A stretch of 64,000 bases of DNA from Tetragonia tetragonoides. Its lineage: Eukaryota; Streptophyta; Magnoliopsida; Caryophyllales; Aizoaceae. Of the stretch, positions 46,053 to 56,768 are shown piece by piece. The stretch's first letter is position 1, and every line of letters starts with the position of its first letter. A program made the translations under genes and the position numbers. The notes beneath the pieces were generated by a model. The model was given only the letters and a program-made list of their open reading frames with translations. It did not search any database and had not been told where the DNA came from. The stretch lies in contig CM076144.1 in NCBI GenBank assembly GCA_038025085.1, positions 20,157,501-20,221,500 of the forward strand, given 5' to 3'.

Positions 46053-46993
46053 AATTACGACTCATTGCGACTTAAACAACTTCTTCCAAATATTATACTT
46101 CAACAACCCTGTAATGGTTGTTCAATTTACTGGATTCCTAAGTTACTCAACTAATAAGCAACACAAAGCAACCAACATAAATAAGTACTAATGCCTCATA
46201 TGGCTTCCTTTAAGAATCTGCAATGACTCGTACAATGAGGGAAGGTCCAATAATGCCTCATATGGCTTCCTTTAACATCACTTTACACCACCTGGTTTAC
46301 GGCATCAATAAGTACTAAATTATTGTTCTTAATACACCAAATAAGTCTACACGTACAAATTAAGTCCCAAATACCTTCATACAAAAGTCATGATTTCAAT
46401 TTTCGGAACAAGGAAATAATGCTCACCCTTCCTTAAAGCAACATCGACCACTGCCATTTCTCAAAACCTTCACACTCTAGGATTGCAAACCATTATGTTT
46501 GAAAACCTAATGTAACGAGGAATCCATGCAAAGTCATTTTTGGCTCGGACCTTCACCACACCCGACATTGTCTCTATCCTCTACACTTGGAAAAACCTGA
46601 TTCATATAAGAGAAAGAAGTTAACCTATTCAATAATTTGCAAACAACACTATATGCAAAGTCATTTTTGGCTCCGGCCTCAGCGCCAATATGGTATAGGG
46701 GGTTGGAGCCTTTTATAACCAATTTTTACAACAATAATCTGGTCAAATGGACAATTCCGTAAGCTTTGCAAATAAAATGTCCAATCGCTAGGCCCAATAT
46801 GATTTCACAACCAAACAATGTCAGGCCCAAACTTTTTCACGCCCAACATCAATACATAAACAAACTATGCCATTCACCAAACCGATATGATTTTACAACC
46901 TAATATTCCAGGCCCAATATGCTTTTATAACCAAACAATCAAAGTAACCACTGCATACTTAACTAAACAACTCCATACCACATTGCACTTACC
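46053..46993. other. Spacer within MULE-2
   Basis: Non-coding apart from the small duplications noted with the 48-bp repeat. Contains the 3' flank of the transposase gene. Confidence 0.4.
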
Positions 46994-49900
46994 TCAATGC
47001 TCGTCCCGAACAGGAGTTAGCATACCCTGCAGGAGCCTGCTCATGTGCCCATTCCCATATTCAGGTTGAATAATTTCCTGTCATGAATAACAAAGTGTAA
47101 GAATTCAAATACCAACTTCTGTTTTTCTCATGATATGCACTCATGCTTTACCATTTCATAAGTGGGTGCCCAGGAGGTGTCAGTAAGCCAGGTGGAAACC
47201 CCATACAAGGTTGGCCCGAGGGAGAAGCGTACTGAAACTTGTAAGTACATAAAAGGTTAATTTTTCAACCATATTAAACAACCAATGTATTCATTTCAAT
47301 TCATTATACCTGAACCAAAGGATTGTTACTACCCCGATAGGACATTGGAGGGGTACAAGGTGCAACTGGCTGTCTAAGGCTCATTCCAACTTCATTGTAC
47401 ACGCCCTGCCAAGAACCCTATTTCAATTACACATACACAAATAATCATGCCTTCGAATATTTGACAAATTTTTAATTTACTAACCAATTCCATACGGCTT
47501 CCATCATCTTCTACCCTACGTTGACGAGTTCTTCGTCGTACTACTGGTACACCGTCTTCATTTTCAATTGAAATCCTCCCTCTACTTCTCCCTCTCCCTC
47601 GACCTCTCCCTCTACCTCTCACTTTCTCCACCCCCTCACCCTCTTCACTGGTATCTCTCCCTCTCCCCCTACCCTCCCCTACTGCAGTCCTATTATTGTG
47701 TCTCCTCATACGCTCACCGAATGTCATTCTCCTACCAGGAGGCCTTCCCCTTGATATCACAACCAATGGATCTTCATACCTACGATGTTCATCATCAGAA
47801 CCTTCAACTCCCTCTTCACAACCTGTTTCTTCATCACCTACTGTTGTTGCATTCTCCACCCAGCTCCCATCATCAAATAATCCACCCACATTTTTCAACA
47901 CCCCCTCAAAATATAAACACTTTTCTTCACTCTGAACAGAACCGTCAGCAAGGCCAAAAAACAGTGCCTCCAACCTACGTTGCCTCTCCCGCTCCTCTGT
48001 CCACTTGCCCCCAACTCCTATCAACTTCACCTTGCTATGGGGCCTCTCTACATCCCTCCTCCAACGCCGGGATATGTACATATCTGGTAAAGCAACTACA
48101 CGCCTCTTCTGTAAAACTTTCATCGCATGCCTACATAAAAGCCCTTTCCGAACCTACATATTGCATATGCAACTCACTTCCCCAAGAGAAGAATCATATG
48201 TCACTTTAAATTGACGTGTTGTCGTTGTCCCATTCCTATTCTCCTTCACATCAACAACTTTCTACTCTATTAAAACACCGTCACTTCCAATCTCTTCTAT
48301 ATCACAATAAAACATCAACTCCATCTCATCTTGCACTTTGCGAAAAATGTTATGAGTGTACACTTTCAAAACTGTGACTTCCATAACCAACGCAAATCTT
48401 GTTGGATATCCCCATGCAAATTCACACCATCCGCACATTCTTCAGCCTCTATCTTATCACCGAGAGCGGTATCATAATTTTCCACAAAAGCCTTCAAACT
48501 TGTTTTCTTGTGAACGTATCCATTGAAATAGGCATGCATCGATTCACTTCTCTGACTTGAGGACATACCAACCCAAAACTGGTCATTCACAATCACGGGA
48601 GCCCATTTAGCCCTACAATTATACAAACTAAGCATCCATTCCTACCGCTCACCAGTCTGGTGCAAATGAAAATCCATAACCATTGCCCCCCACTTCAACT
48701 CAAATTCATGAACAGTTTGTGAGTCATACACAACATCATAAAACCTAGTCAATAACGCATCATATCGCCTATAACCTTTAAACTTGTCCGGAAACTTAAC
48801 CAATATGTGCCACAAACAAAAATGATGTCTGCTTCTAGGAAACACTTCTTCAATAGCTAATCTTATACTATTGCATTGGTCTGTAATCACAGCTCCTGGT
48901 TGAACATCACCCATGGCCTTCAACCATACCTTAAACAACCAAGTAAAGGTAGCCACATCTTCCTTACATATCAATGCACAACCAAGCAATATTGATTGCC
49001 CGTGATGGTTCACACCAACAAACGGTACAAAGGGCATTTTGTACTTGTTCAACAAGTATGTTGTGTCAAAGGTAATAACATCGTTAAACTCCTTATACGC
49101 CCCTCGACTTCTTGGATCAATCCAAAACTCATTCCTCAACCTCCCTTTCTCATCACTTTCAATTTCATAAATAAATCCATGGTTCAACTTTTGCATTTTC
49201 TGGAATAATTGAAACAACGCATTTGCATCTCCTGCCTTCAATCTAGCCCTTCTAATCTTACCCAAGTGATTCCGTGCATCCCTAGCGGTACATGGCATGT
49301 TCTGAGGACCTCCCGCTTTTGCTATAGTTGCCTTCACACAATGACATATTCGTACTCCCGATTCCTCCAAATATTCTAACCTCCTTGCAACAGGCTGAAC
49401 TGTCCTAAATGCTTTCAGCGTCCGAGATTTTGTTGGGCACAAATCGTGATTGTGCTCCAACTTCACAGAAAGCACTTTTCCACGCTTTGTTTCCTGGAGA
49501 TTAATACCAACTCTCACGCCACAACCACTCCTAGATGTTGCTCTTCGCCTCTCACAAGGACCCTTCTTAGATGGCCTCTTTCCAGCTCTATGACAAGCAA
49601 ACAATACATACTTCAATTCTTCGTGCTTGTCTTTGTTACTTGTAAACTTAACAAATGCAAAACCACACCTCTTCCCATACTTTTGCTATACTTCCAAACT
49701 CTCCTCAACACTACCATATGTCTCCCCCTCAAGAGGTGGAACCACAGGTACCTCATCACAGTTTTCACCAATAGCTAACAAACCACTTTCATCGTTACTA
49801 GGTACCATTGCATCATCAACAGGTAACAAACCACTTTCATCATTACTACAAAAACAACATACATTACCTAGTACCTCATCACCATTCCCTACTCTATCAT

Positions 49901-50042
49901 TTTCCCTATCACTATCACTAGTATAGCTCTCACTAGTATCACCATCAGATTCATTCTCATCAACAACTACATCAATATCACTATCAACGGGCAAATTTTC
50001 ACCCACTGAACTCACCCATGGAAATGCCTCTAAATGCTCCAT
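46994..50042 (-). pseudogene. FAR1/FHY3-type MULE transposase of MULE-2, several stops
   Basis: The start MEHLEAFPWVSS at 50042 leads an acidic N-terminus, then a TAG at 49686. It continues with a FAR1 DNA-binding region (KRCGFAFVKFTSNKD, GCGVRVGI, HNHDL), a DDE core with D in TFDTTYLLNKYKMPF, D in VITDQCNS and E in RSESMHAYFNGY, and a TAG at 48642 between these last two. A frameshift near 48370 is followed by a SWIM finger (CICN...GLLCRH) with further stops (~48270, ~48150). An Arg/Gly-rich tail (RGRGRGRGRSRGR) and small 3' exons end at 46994. It is the mobilising enzyme of the element and resembles Jittery/FHY3-class transposases. It reads inward from the right TIR and is no longer functional here. 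Confidence 0.85.
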
Positions 50043-50854
50043 CTTCATAAACAGCAAAGGCAACAAATATAACACATTCCAAATTAAGTGCAACTCCACA
50101 ATTTCAATCAATTTTATATTTCATATTGCAATTAAACATTTTCAAACTATAAACATTTTAATTATTCAACCAACTTAGCCATTATAACCATTATCTGTTC
50201 TTATCCGAGCCTCAACATACATACATCAAACAAGATTTTACTACTAACACAAATATTATTAACTAAAATTAAATACAATAATCATACCTCGCTTACTCTT
50301 ATGCCACTTGTAACTTCTGTTTCTTAGTTCTTCGATTTCCATCGCATCATTAGTTTTTCTTCGTTGGGGCCTTACAAACTTCTATGGTTGACACAACTTT
50401 CATGTTTTACTAATCCACCAAAACTGAATTGGGCTTTCATTACTGCTTCCCATCTTCTTCTCTTCCTGGATTTCGCATTTCTTTTAGTCGGACTTCTGAA
50501 TTTGGGGTTCTTCAATTTAGGGGTACTCAAATTGGGGTTTCACAAAACAATAATTTACTAAACAACAAATTGGGGTTCCTCATTTTGGGGATTTACGGTT
50601 ACTAAACAACAAGGTCTCACACCATCTCAATGATACAACCTCTAATTTTCACCTCTAATTTTTGGGATGAGATTTTTGGCTAAAAGGAAAAATTTCATAG
50701 ATCTCTCTTTGTCTTTCCACACAAACAATACAGACTTGAGAAAAAGTGTAATACTGACAGTTGTAGAGAGAAAAGTACTTTTTCTCAAATTTAGTTCTAA
50801 CTCACGTGACCGGGGGTCCACTGCAAATGTTGTTAAGAATTATAGTAAGTTATT
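50043..50854 (-). promoter_or_regulatory. Upstream region of MULE-2 transposase
   Basis: A non-coding leader between the right TIR and the transposase start, with a G-box CACGTG at 50803-50808 and CT/GA-rich patches. A 5'UTR intron is possible but not proven. Confidence 0.4.
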
Positions 50855-50937
50855 TTGCCACGTCACCGCCAAATCAGCGCCACTTGTTCTTAGAAGACGT
50901 TTTATATCGTCTTCTTTCTGGACACAAATCATTAGGC
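50855..50937 (-). repeat. MULE-2 right terminal inverted repeat
   Basis: Reverse complement partner of 30877-30960. It is followed by the second TTAATAAAA at 50938-50946. Confidence 0.8.
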
Positions 50938-51221
50938 TTAATAAAATAGTCTATTTATATCTCTGGTTTGTCGAGCCTCTATCCTAAAATGGTTAGTTTA
51001 AGTCGCCTTGTATTTCCCTTACGGGAGGTACGGCGGTAACGCCAATTTCTCTAATCTAACTTTCGCTGCCTAATTCTGATTAATTAGTCCAAGTAGACAC
51101 CTGAATATCCCGGGGCATTACAACAAAAATAACCCACAAAATCGATTATGTTTGGCTCTTTCTCTAAATTGAGATATACTTCACTTTTTGGTACCTTGGA
51201 GAAGAGATTATATGTTTTAAG

Positions 51222-54200
51222 TAGAGCTGGCAAAAACTGACCCGACCCAAAAACCGACCCGAACCCGACCGAAACCCGAAAAATTAACCCGAGACCCGAA
51301 ATTGATCAAACCCGACAAAAACCCAAAATTTCCGTGTCGGGTCGGACCCAAGGGGTTTGACTTTTACTTTTTCGAATAGAGTAGCGTCTCGCGTGGCAAA
51401 CCGCAAAAGGAAAAAAAAAAACTTCTCCACTTCTCTCTCTCTTCTCACTCTGTATCTGAGTTCAACTTCAAACCCTAACCCACCCACCGTTCCTCCGCCG
51501 CTCCTCCTCTCTCACCCGCTGCTCCTCCTCCTCTCTCATCCGCCGCTCCTCCTCCTCCTCTCTCCTCCTCCATAAACAAGGTGGAGAAGAAGTGCCAGTT
51601 ACGGACTGCACCACCATAGACAAAGTGGAGAAAAACGTATTCTGTGTTTGAACCGCCAATTACGAACTGCACCACCACGGAATCCACCAAGCCGCCGCCT
51701 AGAAAGGTAAATTTCCAATTTTTTACTTTCCCTCTTTTATTTGCCCAATTTCGTGAATTAAAATTCTGTAGATTTGGAGATAATTCTAGTAATTAGTGAA
51801 AGCTTGTAATTCGATTATGTTCAAATGAAATAGAGATGGAGAAATAGAGATGTCAAGCTAATTAATTTCCCAAAAATCAATTTTGCATTTTTCAGAATGT
51901 TTTTGATATATTAGAATCTGACATGGTGAGCCTTATCATGTGTGCAACTAGAAACAAAAGAGAATTAACTTTATAAGCATTTCTATCAGGTCATAACATG
52001 TGAATTGTGATGCAAGCCTGTGACTTTGTTTGCTTTGTGATTACTAATGATTCAATTTGGGGATACAGCTTCTCTGTTGAGATAGAAAATCAATTTGCTG
52101 TTAGTCCACTTTAGCACTAAGCTTACACTACTGTTGAAATAAATGAAGACTGTATTTTCCCTTCTCACAACAAATAAATTTCAGTTTTTAAAGCATTTAG
52201 CATGGTTACTAATTTATATCTGCACATTCAACAATTAAATATACGCCATATAATTTGTGTTAACTCCATCTTCATTTGGTGCTTGGGACTGTATATGTGA
52301 ACTGTCATATTCATAGAGAAGGTGAAAACTTCTACTCTTCTGAATACCTGGACTGTATTTTTGTCTTATTCAATTCGAAACCAACTTTGTCATGACAAAT
52401 TTAAGTTTACAACTAGTTTTTGGTGTGTGGTTGTGTGGGCTGGCCAAATCATGACTCGGCGAGGCTCCCCCATTCAAATCGAATGCCTTGTTGGAGAGGC
52501 TTGACGAATGCTGGAATGCCATCTCCTCTGGGAAGAGAAGTTTCGTCTTCTTCATCACCTAGTAGCACCCCTACTCCTTTGAATCCTATAAGTAAGTTTC
52601 TTTTTCATCAAGGCTGATTTTATTTCTAACTTATATGTGGTTTGCTTTGCAACTCTCAAGTGCTGATTTGGAATTACAACTTGTTTGTAACAGGTGAAGG
52701 AGTCTCAATTCCAAGTGTCGATACAAATGAAACATTTGATAATCGAAAAAGAAAATGGTCTTCAGCTGTTTGGGAGCATTATGATTGCTTTGATGGACAT
52801 CTGTTTGAAGATGGTAGAGAAAGAGCCATTTGCAAATATTGCAAAGGATGGCCTACTTTCGCTGAGTCAAAGCACGGTACGACAAATTTTAAGCGTCATT
52901 CTGATATTTGTCATGCACGTTCAGGAGGTGTTGTTTCTCAATCATTGGTTGATAAAGCGGGGATGCCAGGAAATGAATATAAAAGTATTGTCTATAAAGA
53001 ACTAGTAGCACTTGCAATTATACGACATGGATATCCATTCTCTTTTGCTGAACATGAAGGAAATAAGGCTATACACACATACTTGAATCATAATTGTAAG
53101 CCAGTTTGTAGGAACACGGCCAAGAACCTTTGTTTGAAAATCCATGAGAGAGAGAGGCAATAAGGCTTAAGGGTGCTTTGATCAACCTTCCTGGTAGAAT
53201 ATGCATTACATCGGACATGTGGACTTCTGTTGTGAGTCAGGGTTATTTGTCCCTAACAGCTCATTACATAGATGATGATTGGAAGTTGCATAACAAAATC
53301 CTTAATTTTTGCCATGTTCCTCCTCCCCATAATGCCTCTGTGTTGCATGACACACTTAATTTATTACTGAAAGAATGGGGGATTCAAAAGAAAATATTTT
53401 CTATCACATTGGACAATGCGAGATGCAATGACACTATGCAAGACTTATTGAAGGTTAGTCTCTCTATGACTAATCCATTACCTGTTGGTGGTAAATACTT
53501 TCATGTTCATTGTGGTGCTCATGTATTGAACTTGATTGTTCAAGCAGGGTTGAAATGGATTAGTGGGGCAATGCATAAATTGAGGGAGTTGATTAAATAT
53601 GTGACGAGTTCTGAGGGAAGATTGTTGAAGTTTAGGGAATGTGCTATTAGTGCTAATATTAATTGTTCGAAAAGTTTGTGGTTAGATTGTCCAACTGGGT
53701 GGAATTCCTCATATAGGATACTTGAAAGGGCCATAATCTATCGTGGTGTATTTGCAAACATGAACTTAATTGATACCAATGCTCCGTTAGCCCCAGATGA
53801 TGATGTAGAATGGCCTCTTATTTTGAAAATAGCTTCTTTGTTGAAACCTTTTGATGATATCACAATCCAATTTTCTGGAAGAAACTATCCGACTGTCAAT
53901 TTGTACCTGAAAAGTGTGTGGAAAATTGAATTGTTGTTATTGAGATATACTGCTGCAGTGGAGTCTGAATTCAAAGAGATGATGATAGACATGAAGAAGA
54001 AATTTGACAAGTATTGGGAGAATTATAGCTTGGTCCTTTCATTTGGTGCCATTTTGGATCGTCGCTTTAAACTTCACTTTGTCAAATATTGTTTTAATTA
54101 TGTGGAATTGGAGGCTACAAATGGGGTGGAGACAGTATCGACAATTGTAGAAGTAGAACGAAAGACTAAACTAGTGAGAAGTGAATTGTTCAAGTTGTTT

Positions 54201-55283
54201 GAAGAGTATAGAGAGCATGATGTGTCACTTGGTGGTACTCGATTTTCTGGTGTGGATGATGCTGACCTTGCTGTAAGTATTTTAATTTGTTATTCATTCT
54301 ATTTAATTTGGTAATCAATAACAATATAATCTCTATTAAATATTAATTGATTTTTATATGTTGTGTAGGCATTTGAAGCTTATACGGGTGGGGACAAAAC
54401 TTCAACAAGGACCCAGCTACAAAAGTATTTAGATGAGAGTAGGTTATATATAGATTTAGAATTGGATGTTCTTGAATGGTGGAAAGACAACGAAAAGCGG
54501 TTCCTGGAAGTGGCTAGAATGGCAAGAGACATAATGAGCATCCCTATTACCACTGTTGCATCCGAGTCTACTTTTAGCTTGGGAGGTAGAATTTTGACCA
54601 AGTGGAGAGCTTCCCTTCTACCTGAAAATGCATAAGCTTTGGTCACTACCCGTAGTTGGATTTTTGGCTACAATGTAGAACAGGGTACGATTCTTCTCTT
54701 TCATTCTTTATATGTCGTTCCTTACGTTTATTTTTTGGTGCTACTTTTAAATTTTAATGCTTTTCTTATTTGCTAGTTGATGCAAAAAACGGTGTAGAGT
54801 CACTTGAAGGTCGATTGAATTCCACATTCGACGTGATCTTCCCAAAGAACCTGTTGAAGTAGATGAAGTTGAAGAAGAACTCGAGCCGCTTGTTGATTGA
54901 GATTTATTATATGATAAAACAATTTATGTCTGTTGTGTTGTGATCTTGAACTAGTTGCACAAGGACATTACAATGATGTTTCAATGAAATGAAATTATGT
55001 AAAATACAACTCTACTCTTTATTTATGCTGAATATTTTTTTCAAATCTTAATTTTTTTAAGGACTATTTTAAATAGAGAACGAGTAGTGAAAATCGCAGC
55101 AGAAATCCTATTAGAAAAGGCGCCTTTAACTCGTGAAATTCGTGCATAAAAGCGTACTGGAACATGTGCGCGTAACCCGACGACCCGACCCGAAACCATT
55201 GCGACCGACATGTTTTTGACCCAACCCGATAATGTCCTGAACCCGATATGACCGGACCCGACCCGACCCGTTTGCCAGGTCTA
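51222..55283 (+). mobile_element. hAT transposon (4.06 kb)
   Basis: An 8-bp target duplication GTTTTAAG lies at 51214-51221 and 55284-55291. The TIRs are TAGAGCTGGCAAA at left and, in reverse complement, TAGACCTGGCAAA at right. Both subterminal regions are packed with CCCGAC/CCCGAA motifs (51240-51360 and 55170-55270). These features are diagnostic of Ac-like hAT elements. The transposase within has lesions. Confidence 0.95.
52516..54900 (+). pseudogene. hAT transposase (BED finger, RNase H-like, dimerisation domain), frameshift and stop
   Basis: Exons: 52516-52591 (MPSPLGREVSSSSS), 52694-54272, 54369-~54685 and a short last exon ending at 54900 (acidic EVEEELEPLVD). The BED zinc finger is WEHYDCF...CKYCKGWPTF...FKRHSDICH. 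The RNase H-like core has CITSDMWTS, SITLDNARCND and HCGAHVLNLIV. The C-terminal hAT dimerisation domain is LEWWKDNEKRFLEVARMARD...ASESTFSLGGR. Lesions are a GA-repeat slip at ~53150-53163 (HERERQ-stop versus the expected HEREREAIRLKGAL) and a TAA at 54633-54635 where Gln is expected in ENAQALVTTRSW. Otherwise nearly complete, so inactivation looks recent. Confidence 0.9.
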
Positions 55284-55774
55284 GTTTTAAGCAAGTTTGC
55301 AGAAGTTTAAGATTGAAGTCTACTGACCAACTACAAATAGTTTGGGAAGTGCAAATGGCATTGGCTGCTTAAGGAAGATCTATCAATAATACAAAAAAAT
55401 TTCAACCTGAGTAGCATGACCAGAATCACTCGATGAACTTTCAGAAAAGCAGTGTAGCATTAGGTACTTCTTGCTAGAAAAGAGAAGTTTTAATAGAACC
55501 CCAAATTCATAACATACAATAGCGGGGTTGAGAAAGAAGATGTTTTAGATTGAACTTTGGAGTGTTGGATGAATTATCTGGCTTGCTCATGACAGAACAT
55601 CTATTTCTGTAAAAAGGAAGAATTTTACCTGGTCCCATGATGCATTTGTAGCAATTGTCATGTAAGAAAATGTTTTATAACTCATTTGCATACGTTTAGA
55701 ATGGGTACTTTTTCAAGGTTAACAAAATTTCCTTGGTCATCCAAGATTGATCAGCCTCGCGGCAACTAAAATAG

Positions 55775-55850
55775 ACCTGTCAATTGAGAAATGCTCGAAC
55801 CTTACCCAGTGTGTCGGGTTCGGGTCGACGCACTAGGTCGAGTATTTCAA
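55775..55850. mobile_element. Possible hAT terminal relic
   Basis: ACCTGTCAATTGAG followed by GTGTCGGGTTCGGGTCGA resembles a hAT end with GGGTC-type subterminal motifs. No partner end or target duplication was found. Confidence 0.35.
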
Positions 55851-56203
55851 TATTTTTTTTGTTCGTTAATTATATAGCCTATTTATACTTTTAAATTGTA
55901 TATTTGCAAATATATACTCTAATTTATAACTTATATTCACTACGTACGTACATTTTTTCACGTTTTGATATGTATATATAACTAAATGATATTTTTTTTT
56001 TATTATTCGATAAATTGTAGTATTGTTTTTGTGTCTTTACCGTACATACTATGTTGTATTACACACAAATATTTGATAGTTTATCCCTCTCTTTTTCTCC
56101 TTTTTCATAATTCCCAAATCACTTCATATTTTCATAGTCCTTTGGTTGAACACTATTTTACGACACATAGAAATTTGTGTTATATACACATTGGTTATAG
56201 GTA

Positions 56204-56345
56204 CACCTGTCAATTCCCGACCCGACCCGAAAGCCCGACTGAACCCCTTTTTTCGGGGTCATGACACTGATTTTCTTCCGAAACCCCGTATTTATTGGGT
56301 CAAATTCAATTTGTTACTCGGTTAACCTGTTTGACCCGAAAAATA
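56204..56345. mobile_element. Possible hAT terminal relic
   Basis: CACCTGTCAATTCCCGACCCGACCCGAAAG and a later GTTTGACCCGAAAAAT look like one end of a hAT-type element. It shares ACCTGTCAATT with the relic at 55775 in the same orientation. The boundaries are not resolvable. Confidence 0.4.
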
Positions 56346-56768
56346 AAACAATTTGTAACCATAAATAAAAAGTTCGGCTAAAATATCCTAAAAAATAAAT
56401 AATACCTTTTTTTTGTTTCATGAACTTTTTCTCTACCTTTTTGTTCTTTCAAAATAAGAAATTTTGCCTTTAAATACACTAAATTAATGGATGAAATATA
56501 TACTCCATGTTTATCAAATGATTAACCGAAAAAAGTTTTATGTGTGCGACAATTAAAGTGAGAAATCACAAATGGATTGACCCATTATTTAAAGTTGCCA
56601 AATGGCCTGATACGGTTTGCTTAGCTCAAAAGAAAAAGGGATGTCAGTCCGTAGTTCCGTACCATCGACTGGTTTCTTTTCATAGCATATAAATTCCGGA
56701 AGTTGCCAGGTCAAGTCTTCCTCAGAAGTCAGAAGACAGAAAACATAGGAGAGAGAGAGAGAGAGAGG

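Larger units (their letters stand above)
30877..50937. mobile_element. MULE-2: giant (~20 kb) Mutator-like transposon with multiple cargo genes
   Basis: An exact 9-bp target duplication TTAATAAAA lies at 30868-30876 and 50938-50946. The ends are imperfect inverted repeats: GAGGGATGATAAATGTCC... at left and GCCTAATGATTTGTGTCC... in reverse complement at right. Both continue through GAAGAC, TAAACATCTTCTA / AAAACGTCTTCTA and TGGCGGT...ACGTGGCA. Between them lie a Ulp1-like protease gene near the left end and a FAR1-type transposase near the right end, both reading inward, the pairing known from Kaonashi-like MULEs, plus five further gene-like units. About 3.1 kb of the length is a nested LTR element. 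Confidence 0.85.

Noticed and set aside
47568..48209. 213-codon plus-strand reading frame rich in Ser/Leu/His
   Set aside because: Antisense shadow of the Arg/Gly-rich tail and SWIM region of the MULE-2 transposase.
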